NCBI GenBank assembly: GCA_020440605.1
Contig: JAGRNT010000004.1
Coordinates: 62,001 to 126,000 of the forward strand
Source of the DNA: a bacterium
Lineage (GTDB): Bacteria > 4484-113 > JAFGCY01
Length of the DNA: 64,000 nt
Direction of reading: 5' to 3'
The notes below the pieces were generated by a model. That model was given only the letters and a program-made list of their open reading frames with translations. It made no database searches and was not told the DNA's origin. Within the stretch, counting starts at the first letter, position 1, and the number at the start of each line of letters is the position of its first letter. Of this stretch, positions 50,909 through 59,488 are shown piece by piece. A program made the position numbers and the translations under genes.

Positions 50909-50934
50909 CGTATGCTCTTATTCGGCGGTCCATT

Positions 50935-51150
50935 ATGCCATTACCAAAGTACAAAACTCGACGTAGCCATACCCGCAGCAGGCGGGCTGCAAATTTTCTC
51001 AGCCAGATCAGTAAGCCTGAGATGAACAAGTGCCCGCGTTGCGCGACAACGAAGCGCATGCACTTCGCCTGCCCCGAGTGCGGCTGGTACAGTGGACGCC
51101 AGGTATTCGTCAAGCGCGATCGCGTCAAGAGCGAAAGCGACGACGAGTAA
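50935..51150 (+). CDS. rpmF: 50S ribosomal protein bL32
   Basis: 71 residues. Start MPLPKYKTRRSHTRSRRA is typical, and the zinc ribbon is complete (Cys33, Cys36, Cys46, Cys49). The acidic tail (KSESDDE) is slightly longer than usual. Thirty bases upstream of acpP; in many bacteria fatty-acid genes plsX and fabHDG lie between the two, and here they are missing. Confidence 0.97.
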   Translation: MPLPKYKTRRSHTRSRRAANFLSQISKPEMNKCPRCATTKRMHFACPECGWYSGRQVFVKRDRVKSESDDE

Positions 51151-51180
51151 ATCACGAATTCTTCAGCCAGGGGAGTAATT

Positions 51181-51414
51181 ATGGCTACTTTTGATGATGT
51201 CCAGCAGCTGATCTCCGAGAAGCTGTCGGTTGACGCAGCCGATGTCAAGCCCGAGTCCAGCTTCATCGACGATCTGGGAGCCGATTCCCTTGACCTGGCT
51301 GACCTCGTGATGGCGATCGAGGAACAGTACCAGATCGACTTCGCGAATGAGGACACCGAGCAGTTCAAGACCGTCTCTGACGTCGTGAACGCCATCGACC
51401 GCCTCAAGAGCTGA
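51181..51414 (+). CDS. acpP: Acyl carrier protein
   Basis: 77 residues, acidic and helical. Ser36 in LGADSLDLADLVMAIEE takes the 4'-phosphopantetheine arm. GGGGAG precedes the ATG by five bases. The product carries acyl chains in fatty acid synthesis; coaD in this window supplies its prosthetic-group pathway. Ended by a terminator 20 bases after the stop. Confidence 0.98.
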   Translation: MATFDDVQQLISEKLSVDAADVKPESSFIDDLGADSLDLADLVMAIEEQYQIDFANEDTEQFKTVSDVVNAIDRLKS

Positions 51415-51433
51415 CACACAACCGAATTCCGGT

Positions 51434-51486
51434 GGCACCCGGCTCCGTGACGGATAATGTTGCGGTGCGACGGGTGCCTTTTTTTT
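51434..51486 (+). terminator. Terminator of rpmF-acpP
   Basis: GGCACCCG (51434-51441) pairs with CGGGTGCC (51471-51478), followed by eight T residues (51479-51486). The 29-base loop is long. It overlaps the 5' end of the frame that continues into the next gene. Confidence 0.8.
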
Positions 51487-52619
51487 CTGCGAATTTCCGG
51501 ATCCCGGCGGTGGGCCTGCTGCTGCTGCTGGTGCTGCTGAGCGGCCAGGCTCTGGCCCAGGGTGAAAGTACCGAAGTGCTCGACGAGCGCTTCCCCGACA
51601 TCACCGAGCCGCAGTTCCGCCTGATGGAGCGTCTGTCCTTCCCCGGCGAGCTGCTGCGCAGTGCCGCCTGGCAGGATGACTCCCACTTCCTCTGCCTGAC
51701 CGCCGGACCGGAGGGTGCGCGCGTCTGGAGCGTGGACTACGGCAGCGGCGAGCGCTCGATGTTCATCAGCCCGCCCTTCTTCAATGAGCACATCGCCACC
51801 TTCCCGGACTGCATGAACCTCTCCTGGAGCCTGTCCCCCAGCCTGCATTACATGTTCCTGCACTGGCAGGACAGCGCAGGCGCAACGCGCTGGCGCCTGC
51901 TCGACATCTCCGATCCGCCCTTCTACATCAGCAAGAGCTTCGAGCCCCCGGGCGGGATGCGCATCCACGACATCCTCTTCAGCGCCGATGACCGCTTCGC
52001 CGTGTTCAGCAATGATGCCTGGAGTGAGGGCAGTGAAATCAGCCTGCTCGTGCTGGATCTGCAGAACGGCTCCGAGGCCTGGCGCCTGAGTACGCATGAC
52101 CTGAGCTTCCTCAGACGCATCTGGTGGGCCGGCGATTCCGGTTCCCAGGTCTGCATGGCCAGTGCCGAGCTGCGCAACGGTGAGTTCCGTGAGACTCCTG
52201 AGCTGGCGATCATCGACGTGGCGCAGCAGCAGCTGAGCTTCGATGATGAGCGCCGCGGCCTGCTGATGGCCGACAATGCGGACTGGGGCAGCGTCGCCTG
52301 CCTGATGAGCCCGGAGCGGCAGGATGCCCCCTACTACATCCGCGCTGATACCCGCGACTTCGGCACGAACCTCCAGGTCCCGCTCAGTGATGAACCGCAG
52401 GACCTCATCTGCCTATCCGAGCCGGGCCTGATCCTGCTGCGCAACACCGTCAACCACAGCGTCAGCCAGCTCTGGCTGATCAACCTGCACAGCGGTGACA
52501 AGCATCTGGTCAGCAGTGACTGCTCCTACTTCGAAGTCGATCAGCAGGGCAAGCTGCTCGTCGTGCCCCGCGGCAGCAATGAACTGCATGTGATGCAGCT
52601 CTTCCTGCCGCAGCACTGA
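51474..52619 (+). CDS. Secreted WD40/TolB-like propeller protein
   Basis: 381 residues if translation starts at the GTG at 51474. The frame is open back to 51432, but that start lies before the terminator. The next candidate is GTG 51510. No start has a ribosome site, so the 5' end is uncertain. A signal-like helix (VGLLLLLVLLSGQALA) is followed by beta-propeller-type repeats (HDILFSADDRFAVFSND, SLLVLDLQNGSEAWRLS). Probably periplasmic; function unknown. Confidence 0.7.
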   Translation: MPFFSANFRIPAVGLLLLLVLLSGQALAQGESTEVLDERFPDITEPQFRLMERLSFPGELLRSAAWQDDSHFLCLTAGPEGARVWSVDYGSGERSMFISPPFFNEHIATFPDCMNLSWSLSPSLHYMFLHWQDSAGATRWRLLDISDPPFYISKSFEPPGGMRIHDILFSADDRFAVFSNDAWSEGSEISLLVLDLQNGSEAWRLSTHDLSFLRRIWWAGDSGSQVCMASAELRNGEFRETPELAIIDVAQQQLSFDDERRGLLMADNADWGSVACLMSPERQDAPYYIRADTRDFGTNLQVPLSDEPQDLICLSEPGLILLRNTVNHSVSQLWLINLHSGDKHLVSSDCSYFEVDQQGKLLVVPRGSNELHVMQLFLPQH

Positions 52620-52626
52620 GCCTGCT

Positions 52627-53256
52627 TCAGTAGGTATCGCCCGGCGTGACCTCACTGCCGCCGAGCTGGTAGCGGCTGCGCACCTCATAGCTCACGGCTC
52701 TTCCGACCCAGACAGTCTCCATCAGCATGAACTCACGGTGCACCGTGTTGAATTCAATCGTCACCGGCTCGGGGCCGATACGGTTGTGCTCCCGCAGACG
52801 GCGCAGCATGTTGGCATTCATCTGCTTCACCCCGTATTCCATCTGCTTGCGGGCCTTGGCCAGCGTGATATGCGGGTGGTATTCCTTGCGCACGCGGCTC
52901 GTGGGGATGATCTCGGCGATCTGGCCGGCCAGTGTGCCCATTTCCTCGCAGGGCTTCGCTCCCACGAACAGCACCCGGGCGTTGTCCGGATCCCCGAAGA
53001 AGTCGATTCCGCGCCACTCCAGCGTGAAGGGCGTGGAGCGCTTGCCGAGCTTCTTCATCGCCTCGTCAATCTCCGGAATCTGGCTCTCGCTGACCTCACC
53101 GATGAAATGCAGGGTCACATGGAAGTTCACGGGCGGGATGAAGTGCCAGTTGAACAGGTGCTTGCGGACCTCTGCCTGGCAGGCTTCAAGCTTGCTCTGC
53201 ACAGTCCTGGAGGTCGTCAGTCCGAGAAACAGCCTTGGATCATAGCGAGGTTTCAT
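52627..53256 (-). CDS. thpR: RNA 2',3'-cyclic phosphodiesterase (2H family)
   Basis: 209 residues. Both catalytic HxTx motifs are present: HVTL (His46) and HITL (His129). The family hydrolyses 2',3'-cyclic phosphates and can ligate 2'-5' RNA ends. It is slightly longer than average, with a 30-residue C-terminal tail. Convergent with the preceding gene, 7 bases apart. Confidence 0.93.
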   Translation of the reverse strand: MKPRYDPRLFLGLTTSRTVQSKLEACQAEVRKHLFNWHFIPPVNFHVTLHFIGEVSESQIPEIDEAMKKLGKRSTPFTLEWRGIDFFGDPDNARVLFVGAKPCEEMGTLAGQIAEIIPTSRVRKEYHPHITLAKARKQMEYGVKQMNANMLRRLREHNRIGPEPVTIEFNTVHREFMLMETVWVGRAVSYEVRSRYQLGGSEVTPGDTY

Positions 53257-53338
53257 CTTGCACCGATGGTACGCATCCCAGATGAATTATAGCCAGCGGA
53301 AGACTAGCGACAGGCCCGGAAGGTAGTACTATCTCGCG

Positions 53339-54553
53339 GTGCTGAAGTACTTCATCAGCCAGGGCATGGTCCAGATCAGGCGCTATCTCGTGCAGAGCAG
53401 CCTGGCGATCCTCGGCGTCGCGATCGGGGTTGCCAACGTGATCATGCTGATCAGCATCACGGACCTCGGCCGCCGCCAGACCATGGGCCTGATCAATGAA
53501 TTCGGGGCGAACGTCTTCATGGTCTCGCCCTACATCGACTTCAAGGCCGGTCCCTTCGCCAACATGAAGGGTGCCAGCGTGCAGCTTCCCGATGAAAGCT
53601 GGCGCGTGATCGAACCGCTGCCGGAGGTCGAGCATGTGGCCCCCGCGCTGATGCTGCCCGGCTACATCCTCAACGGCGAGGCCCAGACCTACACCACGCT
53701 GTTCGGGATCAACGATCACTTCTTCGCGGCCCGCGGCCATGAGATCGACACCGGCCGCTTCCTCAGTCCGGAAGACATCGCCGGGCAGGCCCGCGTGCTG
53801 GTGCTGGGACCGAGTGTGGCCACGGCCCTGTTCGGCGAGGACACTGACCCCGTCGGCCGTGAGGTGACGATCCGCGATGAAACATTCAGCGTGATCGGCC
53901 TGCTGAAGACCCGTGGGCGCGTGGGCATGGAGGACATGGACAACGCTGCCTACATGCCGCTCGAGGTCGAGCAGCAGCTGCTGGGCTTCGTGGGCGTGAC
54001 CGGGATCTTCGTGCGCTACCGCCAGCAGGCGGGCGAGGCCGCGGCGATGGAGGCGGTGCGCACTGCCCTGCAGAGCACGCTCGGCCCGGATGAGATCCTC
54101 GAGGAAAGCTACTCCGTGTTCACCGTGAAGGACGCCGTGCAGCTCATGGATGAGGCGCTGGAGATCTTCAAGGTCGTGCTGCTGGGAGTTTCGAGTATCG
54201 CGCTGCTGGTGGCGGGCATCGGCATCATGAACGTGATGCTGATCCGCGTGATCCAGCGCCGTCCGGAGATCGGCATCCGCCGCGCGGTGGGAGCCAGCCA
54301 GGCCCAGGTTGCCATCCAGTTCCTGACCGAGGCCTGCGTCAAGGCCCTGATCGGGGCCGCGCTCGGTATCCTGATCGGTGTGATCGGGGTCCACATCTAC
54401 TGCAACTACACGGAATGGGAGCCCTGGGTCAGCCCCCGTACAGTGGCCCTCGGAGCGCTGTTCAGCATCGCCGTCGGCGTACTCTTCGGTTCCTGGCCGG
54501 CCGCCCGCGCCGCGAAGCAGGATCCCGTGGCCTGCCTGCGCAGCGAACTCTGA
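53339..54553 (+). CDS. MacB/FtsX-type ABC permease without a neighbouring ATPase
   Basis: 404 residues, GTG start. Four membrane helices (about 20-42, 285-310, 335-355, 370-392) and a periplasmic MacB-PCD domain between the first two (NEFGANVFMVSPYIDFK ... GREVTIRDETFSVIGLLK). The conserved end RPEIGIRRAVGASQAQVAIQF is typical of FtsX coupling helices. MacB-type transporters move lipoproteins, peptides or lipids by mechanotransmission. No ATPase or membrane-fusion gene is adjacent. Confidence 0.92.
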   Translation: MLKYFISQGMVQIRRYLVQSSLAILGVAIGVANVIMLISITDLGRRQTMGLINEFGANVFMVSPYIDFKAGPFANMKGASVQLPDESWRVIEPLPEVEHVAPALMLPGYILNGEAQTYTTLFGINDHFFAARGHEIDTGRFLSPEDIAGQARVLVLGPSVATALFGEDTDPVGREVTIRDETFSVIGLLKTRGRVGMEDMDNAAYMPLEVEQQLLGFVGVTGIFVRYRQQAGEAAAMEAVRTALQSTLGPDEILEESYSVFTVKDAVQLMDEALEIFKVVLLGVSSIALLVAGIGIMNVMLIRVIQRRPEIGIRRAVGASQAQVAIQFLTEACVKALIGAALGILIGVIGVHIYCNYTEWEPWVSPRTVALGALFSIAVGVLFGSWPAARAAKQDPVACLRSEL

Positions 54554-54573
54554 GCTTCGGCTAGGATTGGCGG

Positions 54574-55812
54574 ATGCCAGCCGGCCACATACAACACAGT
54601 CTCAGTCTCCGCCAGGCCAGGCGCGTGACCCTCGATGCCCTGCTGCTCGGTTCGCGTCCGGGGCTGGGCCGTGGCAATCCCGCCGTGCTCAGGGCCATCG
54701 AGCATCTCGGCTACCTGCAGATTGACAGCATCGCCGTTGTCAACCGGGCCCACCATCACACGCTCTGGTCGCGCATCCCGGGCTACAGCGCGGGCGGGGT
54801 CTACGAACTGCTGCGCCAGCGCCGGCTCTTCGAGTACTGGGGCCATGCCGCGTCCTTCCTGCCGATCTCGGACTACCGTTTCTACCTGCCGCTTATGCGC
54901 AGCTACCGTGAACGCCCGCGCATCTACATTGCGCGCTCGATCCAGAAGCACCGGGAACTCTTTCCGCTGATCCTGCGCAAGCTGGAAACGGACGGGCCGC
55001 TGAGCAGCGCTGAATTCGGCAATGAGCACGGGGCGCGCGGCGGCAGCTGGTGGGACTGGAAGCCGGCCAAGTCCGCGCTGGAGCTGCTGCTGTGCTTCGG
55101 GGACGTGATGGTCAGCGAGCGGCGTGGCTTCCAGCGGGTCTATGACCTGCGTGATCGGGTGCTGCCCGCCGGAACCGACATGCGCGAGCCGGATGAAGAT
55201 GAGCTGGCGGAATTCATCATCCGCCGCACCCTGCAGGCCTTCGGGATCGCCCGCGAACTGGAGATCCGCCACATGCTGCGCACCAGCCGGCTGGTTGACA
55301 TCCGCGCGGCACTGAGGCGCATGCAGGCCGCCGGAGAGATTGTCAGTCTCGCGGTCGAAGGCCTGCCGGGCCAGAGCTGGTATGCCCTGCCGCAGCTCAT
55401 GGACCAGCTGCCTGGCTCCGGGCGTCGGCGGTCCAGGCTGGCCGTGCTCTCACCCTTTGACAATCTCGTGATCCTGCGCGAGCGCCTGCAGGTGCTGTTC
55501 GGATATGACTATCTGATCGAATGCTATGTGCCGGAGCCGAAACGCCGCTTCGGTTACTTCAGCCTGCCGCTGCTGTACGGAGACGGATTCGCCGGCAGGC
55601 TGGATGCAAAGGCGCACCGCCGGGAGGGAGTACTGGAACTGCGCTCCCTGCATCTCGAGAATGGCTTTGCCACTTCTGCGGAGTTTGAATCTGAACTGCT
55701 AGAGGGAATGCGGGGCTTTGCGGCATTCAATGGCTGCCACAGCCTGGAGATTCTCGCCGGGGGCGAGAATGTCAGTTCCGCGATGCTGCAGCGCCTGCGC
55801 CGCCAGGCATAA
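54574..55812 (+). CDS. YcaQ-like winged-helix DNA glycosylase
   Basis: 412 residues, length as for E. coli YcaQ/AlkX. The QxD catalytic region is visible in LGYLQIDSIAVVNRAHH, followed by the conserved LWSR and FEYWGHAASFLP. Three winged-helix modules are expected. The family unhooks DNA interstrand crosslinks and removes alkylated bases. The start is 20 bases after the permease gene, possibly co-transcribed. Confidence 0.92.
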   Translation: MPAGHIQHSLSLRQARRVTLDALLLGSRPGLGRGNPAVLRAIEHLGYLQIDSIAVVNRAHHHTLWSRIPGYSAGGVYELLRQRRLFEYWGHAASFLPISDYRFYLPLMRSYRERPRIYIARSIQKHRELFPLILRKLETDGPLSSAEFGNEHGARGGSWWDWKPAKSALELLLCFGDVMVSERRGFQRVYDLRDRVLPAGTDMREPDEDELAEFIIRRTLQAFGIARELEIRHMLRTSRLVDIRAALRRMQAAGEIVSLAVEGLPGQSWYALPQLMDQLPGSGRRRSRLAVLSPFDNLVILRERLQVLFGYDYLIECYVPEPKRRFGYFSLPLLYGDGFAGRLDAKAHRREGVLELRSLHLENGFATSAEFESELLEGMRGFAAFNGCHSLEILAGGENVSSAMLQRLRRQA

Positions 55813-55836
55813 AAAAACGGCGGCCGTGGCCGCCGT
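55811..55836 (-). terminator. Terminator of the aminotransferase-lipoprotein operon
   Basis: ACGGCGGC / GCCGCCGT stem (55817-55836), CGTG loop, with a seven-base T-run on the minus strand. It partly overlaps the stop of the convergent YcaQ-like gene. Confidence 0.85.
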
Positions 55837-55861
55837 TGTCAGAACTCGATCTGGATGATGC

Positions 55862-56212
55862 TCAGGAGACTGAGGCACCCTCATCGGGCGGATCGGTCAG
55901 TTCAACCTCAACCGGACGGGCATCCCCGTCACGCACGGTCACCACCTTGATGCAGGGGAAGTAGTTGTCATCGTGGCCCTTGAACTTCAGGGTGAAGGTC
56001 CCGGAGGGCAGATCCTTGACGTAGGCAATGCCGCGCTCGGTGGCAACCTGCTGCACCTGAACCCCCTTGGCGTTGTAGACCTCGACCCACACACCATTCT
56101 TCGTGTTGCCACGTTCCTTGGTTATGACGCTGATCTCCGCGCTGCCCTCGTCCTCGCAGGATACGAACAGGATGGCAAGCAGGAACAGGCCGATAAGAGC
56201 AATTTTCCTCAT
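55862..56212 (-). CDS. Small lipoprotein with a carboxypeptidase-regulatory-like domain
   Basis: 116 residues, lipobox FVSC. The mature part (GVWVEVYNAKGVQV ... VKDLPSGTFTLKFKG) has the strand order of transthyretin-like CarboxypepD_reg/CNA-B domains. Third gene of the minus-strand operon after the aminotransferase and a similar lipoprotein; followed by the terminator. Likely an envelope protein; ligand unknown. Confidence 0.78.
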   Translation of the reverse strand: MRKIALIGLFLLAILFVSCEDEGSAEISVITKERGNTKNGVWVEVYNAKGVQVQQVATERGIAYVKDLPSGTFTLKFKGHDDNYFPCIKVVTVRDGDARPVEVELTDPPDEGASVS

Positions 56213-56278
56213 TTATCACCTCTTGCGGTTGGAAAACTGAATTCTAGCTCATGCGCGCCGCATTGCAAAACACCTGGT

Positions 56279-56665
56279 TCAGCCCTTGACCGGAGCGTTG
56301 TCCTCGGTGCGCGGGGCATCTTCCTCGGTCAGTTCCACGCGCAGCGGCAGCACCTGCCCGGAGCGCACATCCACTTCCCGCACGGCGGGCCAGGCCTTGT
56401 CCTTGCCATCCACGAAGCGCAGCTCGTACACACCCGGCAGGATGTGCTTGAACTCACCGATGCCGCGGATGTTCGTGGTCGTCCGGCGGCTGATGCGGCC
56501 GTCCGTGCTTTCCAGCAGGATGTCACACTGGCGCTGCAGGCCCTGCAGGGTCACCGAAACCACGATCGTCGCCGGCTCCGGATCGAAGCAGGACTGCAGT
56601 GGCAACAGAGCCGCCAGCAACAGCGCCAGCAGGATCCGCGGATTGCAGTGTCGCAGCGGCATCAT
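56279..56665 (-). CDS. Small lipoprotein, similar to its downstream neighbour
   Basis: 128 residues, lipobox LQSC. Same domain outline: CDILLESTDGRIS ... GEFKHILPGVYELRFVDG, then a proline/acid-rich tail. The ATG-ATG start comes three bases after the aminotransferase stop, so translation is probably coupled. It looks like a diverged duplicate of the 55862 gene. Confidence 0.78.
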   Translation of the reverse strand: MMPLRHCNPRILLALLLAALLPLQSCFDPEPATIVVSVTLQGLQRQCDILLESTDGRISRRTTTNIRGIGEFKHILPGVYELRFVDGKDKAWPAVREVDVRSGQVLPLRVELTEEDAPRTEDNAPVKG

Positions 56666-56668
56666 GGC

Positions 56669-57877
56669 TCAGGCCAGACTGGCAAAGGCCTCACGCAGCA
56701 GGTCGATGGCCTTCTGGATGTTCTCACGGCTGTTGGCATAGCTCAGACGCAGGTAGCCCTCACCGTTCTTGCCGAACGAGGTGCCGGCCAGCAGGGCCAC
56801 GCCATAGTTCTGCAGGATGTAGCGCTGCACATCCAGGCTGGTACGTCCCGCCTTCTCGGTGTATTCCTTGATGTTCGGGAAGACGTAGAACGCGCCCTTG
56901 GGCATCGTGCAGCTCACGCCGGGGATGCTGTTGAGCCCATCCACGATCAGGCTGCGCCGGGCCTTGAATTCGGCGATCATCGCCTGGCTGCCGCTCTGGT
57001 CTCCGAGCAGGGCCTCAATGCCCGCCACCTGGGTGAAGGCCGCCGTGCAGCTGAAGCTGTTCGTTGCCAGCAGCGTCAGGCGCCTGGCAAGTGCGGGGCT
57101 CGTCACGCTGAAGCCGAGACGCCAGCCGGTCATTGCGTATGTCTTGGAATGGCCGTCGAGGAAGATCAGCTGGTCGCGGAACTCCGGCACCTTCAGCATG
57201 CTGGCATGCTCGCCCTCATAGACGAAGCGGTTGTAGATCTCATCGCTGAGCACATAGAAGCCGTACTCGCGGGCCAGTTCGGCCACGAAGTCCAGGTCGC
57301 CCTGGGTCAGCACGCCGCCTGTCGGGTTCTGCGGGGTATTGAGGTAGAACAGCTTGGTCTTGTTGCTGACCAGCTGCTTGAGCTGTTCGTGGTCGAAACG
57401 GAAGCCCGTGTCCTCGGTGAGCGGCAGGCGCTTGATCACACCGCCCATCAGCTGCACCGCCGCTTCGTAGCCCGGGTAGGTCGGATCAAAGATGATCACC
57501 TCGTCGCCCGGATCCACGAGCGCCATCGCCGTCAGGAACACGATCGGCTTGGCGCCGGGATAGATCACGATGTTCTCGCCCGTCACACCCTCAACGCCAT
57601 AGCGCTGGCAGACGTACTCCGCATACTTCTCACGGTGCTCCATCGCACCGGCGCTGCCGGTGTAGTGCGTATAGCCGTGATCCAGCGCCCAGTGCGCCTT
57701 GTCAATGATGTTGCGGGGCGTGTCGAAATCAGGCTCGCCGATCTGCAGGTGCACGATGTCGCGGCCCTGGGCCTCCAGTGCCTTGGCCTGGGCCAGCACG
57801 ACGAATGCATCCTCGGTACCGCAGTCGTCAAGCCGGCTGGCGAAACGATCGGTGAAATGCGGCTTTGCAGAGCTCAT
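56669..57877 (-). CDS. Class I/II PLP aminotransferase (aspartate aminotransferase-like)
   Basis: 402 residues. PLP Lys in HSKTYAMTGWRLGF, phosphate loop YTGSAGAMEHREKYA, and LNTPQNPTGGVL with the cofactor Asn. Belongs to the AspB-type subgroup of aspartate aminotransferases; prephenate or aromatic aminotransferase activity cannot be excluded. Divergent from purM; a TATACT on the minus strand (plus 57936-57941) is a possible -10. Confidence 0.93.
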   Translation of the reverse strand: MSSAKPHFTDRFASRLDDCGTEDAFVVLAQAKALEAQGRDIVHLQIGEPDFDTPRNIIDKAHWALDHGYTHYTGSAGAMEHREKYAEYVCQRYGVEGVTGENIVIYPGAKPIVFLTAMALVDPGDEVIIFDPTYPGYEAAVQLMGGVIKRLPLTEDTGFRFDHEQLKQLVSNKTKLFYLNTPQNPTGGVLTQGDLDFVAELAREYGFYVLSDEIYNRFVYEGEHASMLKVPEFRDQLIFLDGHSKTYAMTGWRLGFSVTSPALARRLTLLATNSFSCTAAFTQVAGIEALLGDQSGSQAMIAEFKARRSLIVDGLNSIPGVSCTMPKGAFYVFPNIKEYTEKAGRTSLDVQRYILQNYGVALLAGTSFGKNGEGYLRLSYANSRENIQKAIDLLREAFASLA

Positions 57878-58005
57878 GGGTCCTCCAGTTCAATGCAGGC
57901 GGGTCCCCGTGCGGGTCCGCTGCTGATACGGAGAAAGTATAGCGCCAAAAGCAGTGTTAAAATCTGCTCGCGATTAAACCCCGAGAAGCCCCGGAGATCC
58001 CACAC

Positions 58006-59049
58006 ATGTCGCAGAAACCACTCGACTATCAGGCCAGCGGTGTGAGCATCGCGGCCCAGGATGAGGCCATCGCCGCCTTCCGGCGCGACGTGGAATCCAC
58101 CCATGGCCCGGAGGTCGTGGCCGGAGTCGGCGCCTTCGGAGCCGCCTTCGCCCCTGACCTGAGCGGAATCAGCAATCCCGTACTGGTCAACAGCACCGAC
58201 AGCCTCGGCACCAAGACCATCGTCCACAGCCAGTTCGGAACATGGGAGAACGCTGGCCGCGACGTGGTGGGCTGCGTGGTGAATGACATCATCTGCAGCG
58301 GGGCCCGGCCGTTGTATTTCCTCGACTACCTCGGCATCAACAAGGTCGTTCCGGAGCAGATCCACAGCATGGTCGGCAAGGGTATCGCTGCGGCCTGCGG
58401 TGAGATCGGCTGCGCCCTGATCGGCGGCGAGATCGCGGAGATGCGCGATGTCTACAAGCCCGGTGACTTCGACCTCGCCGGCTTCGCCGTGGGCATGGTG
58501 GAGCGCAGCCGGATGCTGGACGGCTCGGCCTGCAGGGAGGGCAGCGTGCTGATCGGCCTGCGCTCCAACGGCGTGCACTGCAACGGCTTCTCACTGGTCC
58601 GGGCCGCCTTCAGCGAACTGAACCATGACCAGTGGACCGGCTACAACGCGGCTCTCGACTCCTCGCTGGCCCATGCCCTGCTCCAGCCGACCATCTGTTA
58701 CGCCAACGCGGTCGGCAGGGCATTCAGTGCCGGGCTGCTGCAGGCAGCAGCGCACATCAGCGGCGGTGGGCTGCAGGACAATGTCCCGCGGGTGGTGCCG
58801 GATGGCCTGGATGTGGAACTGGATCGGGCGGCGATCCCCGTTTTACCCGTGTTTGATATAATTCAGAGCCACGGAAACATCTCCCAGGATGAGATGTGGC
58901 ACGTATTCAACATGGGGATCGGGTTTGTGGTCGTGGTGTCCCCCGAGGCCGTGGATGAAGTCATGCTGATCTGCGAGGAACATTCCCCGCAGCGGATCGG
59001 CAGACTGGTCGGCGGCAGCGGTGCGGCGAAACTGCGTTTCAGGGACTGA
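58006..59049 (+). CDS. purM: Phosphoribosylformylglycinamidine cyclo-ligase
   Basis: 347 residues, full length. Makes AIR from FGAM with ATP in purine synthesis. Conserved SLGTKTIVHSQFG, CVVNDIICSGARPLYFLDY and GGEIAEMRD; GGAGAT precedes the ATG. Near the C-terminus, VLPVFDII uses a run of rare AT-ending codons that creates an extended -10 element (58854-58862). Confidence 0.97.
   Translation: MSQKPLDYQASGVSIAAQDEAIAAFRRDVESTHGPEVVAGVGAFGAAFAPDLSGISNPVLVNSTDSLGTKTIVHSQFGTWENAGRDVVGCVVNDIICSGARPLYFLDYLGINKVVPEQIHSMVGKGIAAACGEIGCALIGGEIAEMRDVYKPGDFDLAGFAVGMVERSRMLDGSACREGSVLIGLRSNGVHCNGFSLVRAAFSELNHDQWTGYNAALDSSLAHALLQPTICYANAVGRAFSAGLLQAAAHISGGGLQDNVPRVVPDGLDVELDRAAIPVLPVFDIIQSHGNISQDEMWHVFNMGIGFVVVVSPEAVDEVMLICEEHSPQRIGRLVGGSGAAKLRFRD
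58854..58862 (+). promoter_or_regulatory. Possible internal promoter within purM
   Basis: TGATATAAT, identical to the rpsO element, lies in the purM frame about 200 bases before the 59064 lipoprotein gene. The surrounding codons (GTT TTA, TTT GAT ATA ATT) are rare in this GC-rich gene. Confidence 0.45.
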
Positions 59050-59063
59050 TCCGGAGGAACAGG

Positions 59064-59441
59064 ATGAAAATCACTCTTATCAAGCTGGCCGTGCTGCTGG
59101 CCGTCGTGTCCATCAGTGCCCAGCTCTACTCCTGCGACAAGCTCAAGAACATCAAGGGTTCCATCGCCGGCCAGGTGATGGATGAGAACGGTGTGCCGAT
59201 GGGCTTCACCTCGGTGGCGGTGCTTGATGAAAACGGTTCTGAACTCACCCGCCAGACCACCAACAACGAGGGCGGCTACTTCATCAGTGAACTGTCCGCC
59301 GGTACCTACTCCCTCGAGGTCTGGGTGATGGGCACCGAGAAGAGGGAGATCACCTCCGGCAATGCCACGGGCATCAAGCTCGGCATCGGTAAGACCGAGA
59401 CCATCGATCTCACCGTCAAACTTCCCGAGAAGGGCAAGTAA
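59064..59441 (+). CDS. Small lipoprotein with a CarboxypepD_reg-like domain
   Basis: 125 residues, lipobox LYSC. GSIAGQVMDENGVPMGFTSV followed by NNEGGYFISELSAGTYSLEV is a textbook carboxypeptidase-regulatory-like beta sandwich. It starts 14 bases after purM with GGAGGAA upstream. Third lipoprotein of this type within 4 kb. A GC stem without T-run follows its stop (59446-59463). Confidence 0.85.
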   Translation: MKITLIKLAVLLAVVSISAQLYSCDKLKNIKGSIAGQVMDENGVPMGFTSVAVLDENGSELTRQTTNNEGGYFISELSAGTYSLEVWVMGTEKREITSGNATGIKLGIGKTETIDLTVKLPEKGK

Positions 59442-59488
59442 GCCGCCGCCGGGTAAAGCCCGGCCAATCACTGCCGATCTATTGCGCA

